From Sandaracinaceae bacterium (GTDB lineage: Bacteria; Myxococcota_A; Polyangia; Polyangiales; Houyiibacteriaceae): a DNA stretch of 64,000 nucleotides. The notes beneath the pieces are model-generated. The model had not been told where the DNA came from. It was given only the letters and a program-made list of their open reading frames with translations, and did not search any database. Positions 58,236 to 64,000 of the stretch are shown here, one piece after another. Made by a program: the position numbers and the translations under genes. How positions within the stretch are numbered: the first letter of the stretch is position 1; the number at the start of each line of letters is the position of its first letter. The stretch lies in contig JACKEI010000005.1 in NCBI GenBank assembly GCA_020633075.1, positions 124,001 to 188,000 of the forward strand, read 5' to 3'.

Positions 58236-58241
58236 TAGGGA
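58236..58241 (+). promoter_or_regulatory. -10-like TAGGGA before rlmKL
   Basis: TAGGGA, 6-nt spacer (GCGCGC), ATG 58248. Confidence 0.5.
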
Positions 58242-58247
58242 GCGCGC

Positions 58248-60575
58248 ATGGACTTCATCGCGACGTGCGCGCGCGGCACCGAAGACGTGCTGGCGCAAGA
58301 GCTCCGACGCGAGCGCGTGCGCGGTGTGGAGCCCGGCATGGGGGTGGTGCGCTTCGCGGGGACGCTGGAGGACGCCTACACGGCCTGCATGTGGTCGCGC
58401 GTCGCCAGCAAGGTGCTGCTCCCCATCGCGGAATTCCCGGTGCGCGACGCCGACCCCGACGCGCTCTACGAAGGGGTCTCGCAGGTCGCGTGGCTGGACC
58501 ACCTGGGGCCGGAGCAGACCCTGGCCGTAGACTGTGTGGTGTCGGGCGACCGCAAGGCGCACACGCGCTACCTCGCGCTGCGCACCAAGGACGCCATCGT
58601 GGACCAGCTGCGCGCGCGCACCGGGTCGCGCCCCAACGTGGACACGGACGCCCCCGACGTGCGCGTGCACGTGCACCTGGGCGACGGGATCGCGTCGGTG
58701 GCCATCGACCTGGCGGGGGAGCCCCTGCACAGGCGCCACTACCGCCCGCGAGGCGCGCGCGCTCCGCTCAAGGAGAACCTCGCGGCGGCGCTGCTGATGA
58801 TGGCCGACTGGTCCGCGGAGCGAGGCGTGCTGCTGGACCCCATGTGCGGCAGCGGCACGTGGCTGATCGAAGCGGCCCGCATGACCGCGGACATCGCGCC
58901 CGCGCTCGACCGCCAGCGCTTTGGATTCACGGGCTGGCGCGGGCACCAAGAGGACATCTTCCGGCGGGTGCACGCCGAGGCGCAGGCCCGCGCGCGCGGA
59001 GGGCGGGAAAACGGGAAGGCGCCCCCCGTCATCGTTGGCAGCGACGTCGACGAAGACGCCGTCACGCTCGCACGCAAGGGCGCGTCACTGGCCGGCGTGG
59101 AGCGCCTGGTGCGCTTCGAGCGGCGCGCCATGAAGGACGCTCGGCCGCCGCGCGAGTGGAGCGAGCGCCCAGAGGGGAGCGCCCGAGGGTTGCTGATCGT
59201 GAACCCGCCGTACGGCGAGCGCCTCGGCGAGGGCGTCGCCCTGTACCAGCTCTACGAAGAGCTGGGGGACACGTTCAAGCAGCACTTCGGGGGCTTCGAC
59301 GCGTGGGTGCTGGCGGGCAACGCGACGCTCGTGAAGCGCGTGGGGCTGAAGGCCAAGCGGCGCATCCCCGTGTGGAACGGGCCCATCGAGTGTCGCTTCC
59401 TGCAGTACCCGTTGGTGGCCCGGCGCGTGCGCCCCGAAAGCGTCACGCCCGAGGCCAGCGCTGGCAGCAGCGCCCCGGCTGACGGGAGCGCGACAGGCAT
59501 CAACGCGGGCCTCGCCGCGAGCGCGAGCACCAGCCCGGCGGGTAGTCCCGCCGCCGCGCGCAGGCCGGTGTCGGGCTCGGGCGAGGGGGGCCCGGCGTGG
59601 CGCAAGCCCAGCGCCGAGGCGGTCATGTTCGAAAACCGGCTGCGCAAGAACCTGCGGACCGTCCCCAAGTGGGCCGAGAAGCAGGGGCTTGGCTGCTACC
59701 GCGTCTACGACGCGGACATCCCGGAGTACAACGTGGCGGTGGACGTGTTCCGCACCGAGCGAGGCCCAGCCGCGCTCGTGCACGAGTACGGCGCGCCCCG
59801 CCATGTGTCCGAGGCCGACGCGGAGCGGCGCCTGCGCGACGCGATGATGGTGGTGCCCAAGGAGCTGGACATCGACCCGGAGCGCGTGCACCTGCGCGTG
59901 CGTCAGCGCAGCCGCGCGGACCAAGCGCGGCGAGGCGCACCCGGCCAGTACGAGCGCCGCGCTCCCGCCCGCGAGATCATCGAGGTGGTGGAGGAGCAGG
60001 GTCTGCGCTTCGAGATCAACTTCGGGCAGTACCTGGACTGTGGGCTCTTCATGGACCTGCGCACGCTGCGCAACACGCTGCGCGACGAGTGCCGTGGTCA
60101 GTACGTGCTCAACCTCTTTGCCTACACCTGCACCGCCAGCGTGTACGCCGCCGCCGGCGCCGCGCGCGAGGTGGTCAGCGTGGACCTCAACAGCAACTAC
60201 CTGGACTGGGGCGTGCGCAACTTCGAGCTCAACCGCATCCCCACCCGCGGGCACCTGTTCGAGCGCGCCGACTGCCTGCGCTGGCTGAGCGGCGCGCGTG
60301 GGCGCTTCGACCGCATCCTGCTGAACCCTCCCAGCTACTCGCGCAGCAAGTCCATGCGCGGGGACTTCGACGTGACCCGCGACTACCCCGGGCTCATCGC
60401 GGACGCCGCCGCTCGTCTCGCACCAGGTGGCGCCCTCTACTTCGTGACCCACGCCCGAGGCTTCCAGCTGGACCCGGCCAAGCTGCCGGGGCTGGTGGTC
60501 AAGGACATCGTGAGCGAGACGCTGCCCAAGGACTTCGCGCGCAGCCCCCACCACGCGTTCCGCATCACGCGCTGA
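58248..60575 (+). CDS. rlmL: Bifunctional 23S rRNA methyltransferase RlmKL
   Basis: 775 aa (E. coli RlmKL has 702). The N-terminus contains a THUMP domain (about 50-160). The first methyltransferase has LDPMCGSGTWLIEAA (about residue 197) and IVNPPYGERLGEG (about 317); this is RlmL, which makes m2G2445. The second has YVLNLFAYTCTASVYAAAGAAREVVSVDLNSNYLDW and ILLNPPSYSRSKSMRGDF; this is RlmK, which makes m7G2069. A Ser/Ala/Gly-rich linker of about 55 residues (400-455) between the two halves explains the extra length. No signal peptide. Monocistronic. Confidence 0.96.
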   Translation: MDFIATCARGTEDVLAQELRRERVRGVEPGMGVVRFAGTLEDAYTACMWSRVASKVLLPIAEFPVRDADPDALYEGVSQVAWLDHLGPEQTLAVDCVVSGDRKAHTRYLALRTKDAIVDQLRARTGSRPNVDTDAPDVRVHVHLGDGIASVAIDLAGEPLHRRHYRPRGARAPLKENLAAALLMMADWSAERGVLLDPMCGSGTWLIEAARMTADIAPALDRQRFGFTGWRGHQEDIFRRVHAEAQARARGGRENGKAPPVIVGSDVDEDAVTLARKGASLAGVERLVRFERRAMKDARPPREWSERPEGSARGLLIVNPPYGERLGEGVALYQLYEELGDTFKQHFGGFDAWVLAGNATLVKRVGLKAKRRIPVWNGPIECRFLQYPLVARRVRPESVTPEASAGSSAPADGSATGINAGLAASASTSPAGSPAAARRPVSGSGEGGPAWRKPSAEAVMFENRLRKNLRTVPKWAEKQGLGCYRVYDADIPEYNVAVDVFRTERGPAALVHEYGAPRHVSEADAERRLRDAMMVVPKELDIDPERVHLRVRQRSRADQARRGAPGQYERRAPAREIIEVVEEQGLRFEINFGQYLDCGLFMDLRTLRNTLRDECRGQYVLNLFAYTCTASVYAAAGAAREVVSVDLNSNYLDWGVRNFELNRIPTRGHLFERADCLRWLSGARGRFDRILLNPPSYSRSKSMRGDFDVTRDYPGLIADAAARLAPGGALYFVTHARGFQLDPAKLPGLVVKDIVSETLPKDFARSPHHAFRITR

Positions 60576-60635
60576 CGCGACAGGGTCCAAATTACGAGCC
60601 CGAGCATCGTGGGTGCACAGAAGTACATAGCCCGC

Positions 60636-60641
60636 TACCCT
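60636..60641 (+). promoter_or_regulatory. -10-like TACCCT before the 60648 gene
   Basis: TACCCT, 6-nt spacer (TGGACG), ATG 60648. Confidence 0.5.
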
Positions 60642-60647
60642 TGGACG

Positions 60648-61223
60648 ATGCGACGAGGAAGTGGGGGAAGCACTGCGTGTGCACACCGATGGGGGCGCGT
60701 TCTGGGAATGGGGCTCGCGCTCACGGCCGGCTGCTACATGTCGCACCGCGCGCCAGAGGGCGACGCCGGGGCGCTCGGTGACGCCGGCGCGCTGGACGAC
60801 GGCGGGGTACCCGCTGACGCCTCTGGTGACGCAAGCGGAGGCGGGCCTGACGGGTCACCGGGCGCCGACGCCGGCCCACGGTGTGCAGAGCCTGGAACGT
60901 ACGAGACACCCACGCGCCTCGTCTCCGCGACCCCCGATGGCTGCGCTGCGGTGGGTAGCGGGAGCCAGACACTGAGCTTCCCGTTCGAAGACTTCTTTGG
61001 GGCCAACCCGGACTGCGCGGGTGGGCTCACGCCGCTGGGACCGTGCGAGTGGACGGTGTCCTATGAGTGCTCGAGTCCGTTGCCGGGGTTCGGGTCGAGG
61101 CTGGAGGGCGTCTTGCGCATGGACGACGGGCAGATCTCGGGGCGACTCGACTTCGAGACGTACGCCGACCCCGGCTCGACCTGCGCGACGCGCGTGCTCC
61201 TGGGTGACGCGGACCCGCTGTAG
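60648..61223 (+). CDS. Lipoprotein of unknown function, 191 aa
   Basis: The ATG at 60648 gives a basic start and a leader ending ALTAGC (Cys29); a GTG at 60609 would add 13 unhelpful residues. An acidic Ala/Gly/Asp linker (about 35-80) is followed by a small Cys-containing domain (LSFPFEDFFGANPDCAGGL, CEWTVSYECSSPLPGFGSRLEGVLRMDDGQISGRLDFETY, STCATRVLLG), a beta fold with up to three disulfides. I do not know the family. Convergent with the Mo-enzyme operon. Confidence 0.75.
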   Translation: MRRGSGGSTACAHRWGRVLGMGLALTAGCYMSHRAPEGDAGALGDAGALDDGGVPADASGDASGGGPDGSPGADAGPRCAEPGTYETPTRLVSATPDGCAAVGSGSQTLSFPFEDFFGANPDCAGGLTPLGPCEWTVSYECSSPLPGFGSRLEGVLRMDDGQISGRLDFETYADPGSTCATRVLLGDADPL

Positions 61224-61273
61224 CGCACGCGCCGGCCGCGTCTCTACGCAGCGTGCCGTGCCAGCGACGGCCC

Positions 61274-61483
61274 CTACGACGGCGTGCTGTGCTCCCGGCA
61301 GGGGAACTTGCCCACGACCAACGTCGCTCCCTGGACCGTGACCTGGACGCGGTCGGCCGCCATGCTGCGCGTGACCACGCAGCCGCAGCCCAGCTCGAGC
61401 ACGGCGCGCACCTGAGGGACGCCGTCGGCGTCGGGCTCGAGAGGTTCGCTGCTCACGAGGCGCAGGGCGCGCTGGGCAGCCAT
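61274..61483 (-). CDS. 69-aa Cys-containing protein coupled to the Mo enzyme
   Basis: ATG 61483 shares a base with the stop of the Mo oxidoreductase (TGATG). The protein is beta-rich with CGC in the middle (VLELGCGCVVTRSM) and one Cys near the end (FPCREH). No leader. I do not recognise it. Strict coupling suggests a small partner, for instance an electron-transfer or metal-handling subunit, but three Cys are too few for a classical iron-sulfur cluster. Confidence 0.6.
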   Translation of the reverse strand: MAAQRALRLVSSEPLEPDADGVPQVRAVLELGCGCVVTRSMAADRVQVTVQGATLVVGKFPCREHSTPS

Positions 61484-62178
61484 CAGCTGTAGCGGTCCTC
61501 GCGCCAGGGGTGCGCGCGGTTGGAGTAGCCACGCTCCTCCCAGAAGCCCGGGCGGTCGTCCACGCGGAACTCGATCTTGGAGATCCACTTGGCGCCCTTC
61601 CACGCGTAGAGCTGCGGCGTGATCATGCGCGCGGGGCCGCCGTGCTCGCGCGGGAGCGGCGCACCGTCCACCTCGAAGGCGATCAGCACGTCGTCTTTGA
61701 GGGCCTCTACCAACGGCAGGTTCGTGGTGTAGTGGTCGTAGGCGTGACACAGCACGTGCTCGGCGTCGTCATGAACGCCCGCCAGCGCCGCGAGGTCGCT
61801 GAAGCGCACACCACGCCAGCGCATGTCGTAGCGGGACCAGGTGGTGACGCAGTGGAAGTCGCTGGTGTCTTCGACGATGGGCAGCGCCATGAGCGCGCTC
61901 CAGTCCAGCACCTGCGGGTGCGCGCACGCGCCAAAGAGCTCGAGGCGCCACACGTCCTTGGACACCACGGGCTTCTGGCCCAGGTCCAGCACGGGCCAGT
62001 TGGTGACCTCGTGCTGACCCGGCGGAAGGCGCGGCATGCCGTGACGGTTGGGCTGGCCTGTGCCCATGGGCGCGGTGTCGGAGAGCGCCGGGGTCGCGGC
62101 CTGGCGCGCCTCGAAGCGCTGCCGTAGGCGCATGCGAGCGTCGACGATGCGGGCCTCTTTGTCTTCGGGGGTGGACAT
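61483..62178 (-). CDS. Sulfite-oxidase-family molybdopterin-dependent oxidoreductase
   Basis: 231 aa from the ATG at 62178; longer frames are not supported since TACACT lies 7 nt before this start. The fold is that of SuoxF/YedY-like Mo enzymes: WRLELFGACAHPQVLDWSALMAL, DFHCVTTWSRYDMRWRGVRFSDL with the Cys that binds molybdenum, CHAYDHYTTNLPLVEAL, VDGAPLPREHGGPARMITPQLYAWKGAKWISKIEF and ending PGFWEERGYSNRAHPWREDRY. Unlike MsrP/YedY it has no twin-arginine leader, so it acts in the cytoplasm or lost its leader. It is coupled to the 69-aa protein. Confidence 0.92.
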   Translation of the reverse strand: MSTPEDKEARIVDARMRLRQRFEARQAATPALSDTAPMGTGQPNRHGMPRLPPGQHEVTNWPVLDLGQKPVVSKDVWRLELFGACAHPQVLDWSALMALPIVEDTSDFHCVTTWSRYDMRWRGVRFSDLAALAGVHDDAEHVLCHAYDHYTTNLPLVEALKDDVLIAFEVDGAPLPREHGGPARMITPQLYAWKGAKWISKIEFRVDDRPGFWEERGYSNRAHPWREDRYS

Positions 62179-62185
62179 CGGTCGG

Positions 62186-62191
62186 AGTGTA
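62186..62191 (-). promoter_or_regulatory. -10-like TACACT before the Mo-enzyme gene
   Basis: TACACT, 7-nt spacer (CCGACCG), ATG 62178. Confidence 0.5.
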
Positions 62192-62259
62192 GCGCTCTCG
62201 GTGTCCGCCAACAGGGGGACGGGAAAGAAGCGAGAAAGTTGGTCACGAACGGAGGCCTC

Positions 62260-62277
62260 ATGAGCACTCCCCGGTGA
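62260..62277 (+). CDS. Candidate 5-aa leader ORF (MSTPR)
   Basis: GGAGG (62251-62255), 4-nt spacer, ATG 62260, then TGA 62275-62277, which overlaps the GTG start at 62274 as GTGA. The best Shine-Dalgarno site of the locus belongs to this mini-ORF, not to the gene. A start-stop leader that passes ribosomes to the secreted-protein gene is the likely role; a frameshift in the sequence is the alternative. Confidence 0.35.
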   Translation: MSTPR

Positions 62278-63227
62278 GGTCGCCCGTGCACACACTCCGC
62301 TCGTACTTCCGTGGCGTCGCCGCTCTGACGTTGGTCGCGCTGCCGCTGTTGGCCACACCCGTCGCCGAGGCGCGCCGGCGTCCCGACGGGGAGCTGGTGT
62401 TTCGGACGCGTCGGGCGGCAGACCTGGGAGGCGGGCGCGTGGCCCGGCTGCGCACCGCGCTCGCGATGCAGCCCGAGCAGTCGGGGGCCTGGCTGGAGCT
62501 CCCCGACGACGTGGTGTTGCCGGTCCACCAGGGCTCGAGCCTGTCGGCGACGATCGCCGAGGGGCACGGCGCCCTGCTGGTGGCGGTCGCCCTCGAGGGA
62601 CAGGGGGGACGCTCACGCTTCTTCGCGCACCGCGTGGATCCCACCGCAGCCCCTGCCGCGCTGGGGCGAGCCCACGACATCACGCGTCCGAGTGCGCCAC
62701 CGGGCACTCCCTTCGGCGTCGCGGCCACGGCCACCCCGGACGGCTTCACGGTCTTCTTCCAAGAGCTGGACGCGAGCGACCAGAGCCTGGCCCGGACGTT
62801 CATGGTGCAGCTGGCCCCAGACGGAAGCCCGCGCGGTCCGTCCGTGGAGGTCCCGGTCCCGTGGGGGGTGTCGGCGGCCACCTGGAACGGGGCGGGCTAC
62901 CACCTGGCGCTCAACTACCCGAGCGGCGAAGGCGTGCGTCTCAGCATGGTGAGCGTGGACCCGAGCGGACGCCCCCAGCAGCACCCGGACTGGGCCAGCG
63001 CCGCCGGGACCGTCATGGACGTGCACCTGGTTGCAGAAGGGGGGCGCGTGCTCGCGTACTTCCGGGGCGGGGCCACGGGACAAGACCTGCTGGAAGCCGA
63101 CGTCACGCGCATCCGCCAGTGGGGCCAGGAGCCTCCCGCCCCACGCCGCGTGAGTCGCCTCGACTGGGACCAGCTCATCGTCGTCACGCGCGGACCCGAT
63201 GGCGCGCGAGCGCGAGCCGTCCGGTAG
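62274..63227 (+). CDS. Secreted protein of unknown function, 317 aa
   Basis: GTG 62274 (or GTG 62286) begins a signal peptide (YFRGVAALTLVALPLLATPVAEA, cleavage before RRRP). The mature part is beta-rich with evenly spaced strands (SLSATIAEGHGALLVAVALEG, TPFGVAATATPDGFTVFFQE, GVSAATWNGAGYHLALNYP and GTVMDVHLVAEGGRVLAYFRG), as in a beta-propeller. No catalytic motif is visible. The 3' two-thirds lie antisense to the end of the frame at 62613-63839. Confidence 0.75.
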   Translation: MRSPVHTLRSYFRGVAALTLVALPLLATPVAEARRRPDGELVFRTRRAADLGGGRVARLRTALAMQPEQSGAWLELPDDVVLPVHQGSSLSATIAEGHGALLVAVALEGQGGRSRFFAHRVDPTAAPAALGRAHDITRPSAPPGTPFGVAATATPDGFTVFFQELDASDQSLARTFMVQLAPDGSPRGPSVEVPVPWGVSAATWNGAGYHLALNYPSGEGVRLSMVSVDPSGRPQQHPDWASAAGTVMDVHLVAEGGRVLAYFRGGATGQDLLEADVTRIRQWGQEPPAPRRVSRLDWDQLIVVTRGPDGARARAVR

Positions 63228-63839
63228 CGGCGACGGGCACACCACGCGCGGCAGCGAGCGAGCGGCGTCCCAGGATGCCTCGCGAGAGGTGGCGGGCTCA
63301 GCGCGCGTCTTCCGGCCGGCCTGCCGCGGGGCGACGGCGGGGGGACGCAAGACGCAGGAGAGGAGCGCAGCGCTCCAGTAGGGGAGCACGACCAACGCAG
63401 CGCTGGTCGCTGTGCGGCTCTCCGCAGCGAGGTTGGTACCGACCAGCAGCGCACCGATGGCCAGCGCCGCCACGAGGCCGCGCTCGAAGCGCGCAGAGCG
63501 CGCGGGCGCCGCCAGACTGAAACCCACGCCGAGCGCGAGGAGCCCCAAGAGCCCCATGGCGTCGGACACCTCGCGACCACCCAGCCACTCGGTGAGCGCC
63601 CCCAGGCCCGCGAGCGGCAGCAGGATCCCCACGGCGCTCAGCGTGATCGAGCCGAAGCCAGTCCCGAGAACACGACCGAACACGGCACCTGCGCCGAGAA
63701 CCACCAGCGCCCCCACGTCCAGCAGCAAGTACATGCTGGGCGCCACCGCATCGGGCTGAGGAAAGGCGCAGAGCAAAGCCCGAAACGCCGGCACAGACAG
63801 GGCGACGAGCAACAGCTGGATCCGCCGGGTTCGTTCCAT
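62613..63839 (-). CDS. Six-helix membrane protein with antisense tail
   Basis: 408 aa from the ATG at 63839 (TACCGT 7 nt upstream). The first about 170 residues contain six hydrophobic segments (LLLVALSVPAFRALLCAF, MYLLLDVGALVVLGAGAVFG, SITLSAVGILLPLAGLGAL, LLGLLALGVGFSLAA, GLVAALAIGALLVGTNLAA and AALVVLPYWSAALLSCVL). No stop codon follows, so the frame runs on for about 205 residues antisense to the secreted-protein gene. That part is Arg/His-rich without structure and looks like non-coding shadow. The functional protein is likely the membrane part; either the tail is really translated or a stop was lost. Confidence 0.6.
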   Translation of the reverse strand: MERTRRIQLLLVALSVPAFRALLCAFPQPDAVAPSMYLLLDVGALVVLGAGAVFGRVLGTGFGSITLSAVGILLPLAGLGALTEWLGGREVSDAMGLLGLLALGVGFSLAAPARSARFERGLVAALAIGALLVGTNLAAESRTATSAALVVLPYWSAALLSCVLRPPAVAPRQAGRKTRAEPATSREASWDAARSLPRVVCPSPLPDGSRSRAIGSARDDDELVPVEATHAAWGGRLLAPLADARDVGFQQVLSRGPAPEVREHAPPFCNQVHVHDGPGGAGPVRVLLGASARVHAHHAETHAFAARVVERQVVARPVPGGRRHPPRDRDLHGRTARASVWGQLHHERPGQALVARVQLLEEDREAVRGGRGRDAEGSARWRTRTRDVVGSPQRGRGCGGIHAVREEA

Positions 63840-63846
63840 CCGCAAG

Positions 63847-63852
63847 ACGGTA
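63847..63852 (-). promoter_or_regulatory. -10-like TACCGT before the 63839 gene
   Basis: TACCGT, 7-nt spacer (CTTGCGG), ATG 63839. Confidence 0.4.
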
Positions 63853-63937
63853 CTCGCTGCAGCCCTAGCGCGCATCCGCTGAGCGGGGCACGTGACCGGG
63901 CGCCGCCGGAGCCGCAGAACCCTGCTTGCGCGCCACC

Positions 63938-63950
63938 GAATATTATATTC
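63938..63950. promoter_or_regulatory. AT-rich palindrome GAATATTATATTC
   Basis: Perfect 6+1+6 palindrome; the bases just after it extend to a second symmetric element (ATTAT-N4-ATAAT, 63942-63955). It is conspicuous in GC-rich DNA and overlaps the -10-like element of the gene starting at 63964, as expected for an autorepressor. Confidence 0.55.
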
Positions 63951-63951
63951 A

Positions 63952-63957
63952 TAATAC
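63952..63957 (+). promoter_or_regulatory. -10-like TAATAC before the 63964 gene
   Basis: TAATAC, 6-nt spacer (TCGCTC), ATG 63964. Confidence 0.5.
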
Positions 63958-63963
63958 TCGCTC

Positions 63964-64000
63964 ATGCGCTGGACGGACACCCACAAGGACGAGACACGCC
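63964..64000 (+). CDS. N-terminal start of a probable TetR-type regulator (partial)
   Basis: ATG 63964 opens MRWTDTHKDETR before the window ends. The H-K-D-E-T-R stretch is where TetR proteins usually enter their first DNA-binding helix (K-x-x-T-R-x-x-I-L). Together with the autoregulatory-looking palindrome over its promoter, a TetR family repressor is likely, but twelve residues cannot prove it. Confidence 0.45.
   Translation, partial: MRWTDTHKDETR

Noticed and set aside
1..64000. Search by eye for rRNA, tRNA, IS elements, integrases and attachment sites
   Set aside because: None seen: no transposase or integrase frame, no terminal inverted repeats flanking a gene, no tRNA-shaped sequence. 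A covariance-model scan could still find a small RNA.

Overview
This window is chromosomal DNA of a very GC-rich (roughly 70 percent) Gram-negative bacterium, most likely a member of the Myxococcota of the Polyangiales/Sandaracinaceae type. The reasons are the large number of secreted and lipid-anchored proteins of unknown function, a DUF1552/DUF1592 gene pair, OmpA-like lipoproteins with thrombospondin type-3 calcium repeats, an RCC1-like lipoprotein, a DUF2914-like domain, very dense packing, and many ATGA/TGATG stop-start overlaps. I see no rRNA, tRNA, CRISPR array, IS element or prophage.

Layout. 1-5.2 kb: end of an unknown gene, an unknown cytoplasmic protein, and a coupled operon of DUF1592, DUF1552 and an exported protein. 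5.4-9.8 kb: a lipoprotein, an AraC-type regulator, a membrane-type hydroxylase, a saccharopine-dehydrogenase-like oxidoreductase and a deazaflavin-dependent oxidoreductase. 9.8-11.8 kb: a polynucleotide-kinase-like P-loop protein overlapping a Thg1-like 3'-5' polymerase, then GrpB behind a tiny leader ORF. 11.8-22.8 kb: envelope proteins (OmpA-like, RCC1-like, a large secreted protein with a barrel-like end, a peptidase-M19-like hydrolase, two lipoproteins). 22.9-30.3 kb: a heavy-metal RND efflux operon (outer-membrane factor, adaptor, pump, response regulator, histidine kinase). 30.5-41.3 kb: crotonase plus thioredoxin-like protein, a zinc-ribbon protein, a LuxR-type regulator, two lipoproteins, a TPR protein, a small-molecule kinase, MutM and a VTT membrane protein. 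41.3-47.0 kb: a low-GC 567-bp control region followed by four overlapping genes (GNAT-like, GH3, double GNAT-like, condensation-like), probably a carrier-free biosynthetic cluster. 47.0-53.4 kb: porin, DarP with a repeat-encoded tail, rhodanese lipoprotein, LLM oxidoreductase, membrane protein, patatin and rpsD. 53.5-58.0 kb: an MscS channel translationally coupled to a very large MscK-like periplasmic/membrane protein that ends in a cytosolic P-loop ATPase. 58.2-64.0 kb: RlmKL, a lipoprotein, a sulfite-oxidase-type Mo enzyme with a small Cys protein, a secreted protein, a membrane protein whose frame runs antisense into it, and the start of a probable TetR regulator.

Two things stand out at the scale of the window. 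First, at least 16 genes, mostly first genes of transcription units, have a TAnnnT-like hexamer ending 6 to 8 nt before the start codon, which is the geometry of leaderless transcription; I used this to choose several starts. Second, two gene groups do not match any system I can name: the channel/ATPase pair (53.5-58.0 kb) and the GH3-centred cluster (41.8-47.0 kb).
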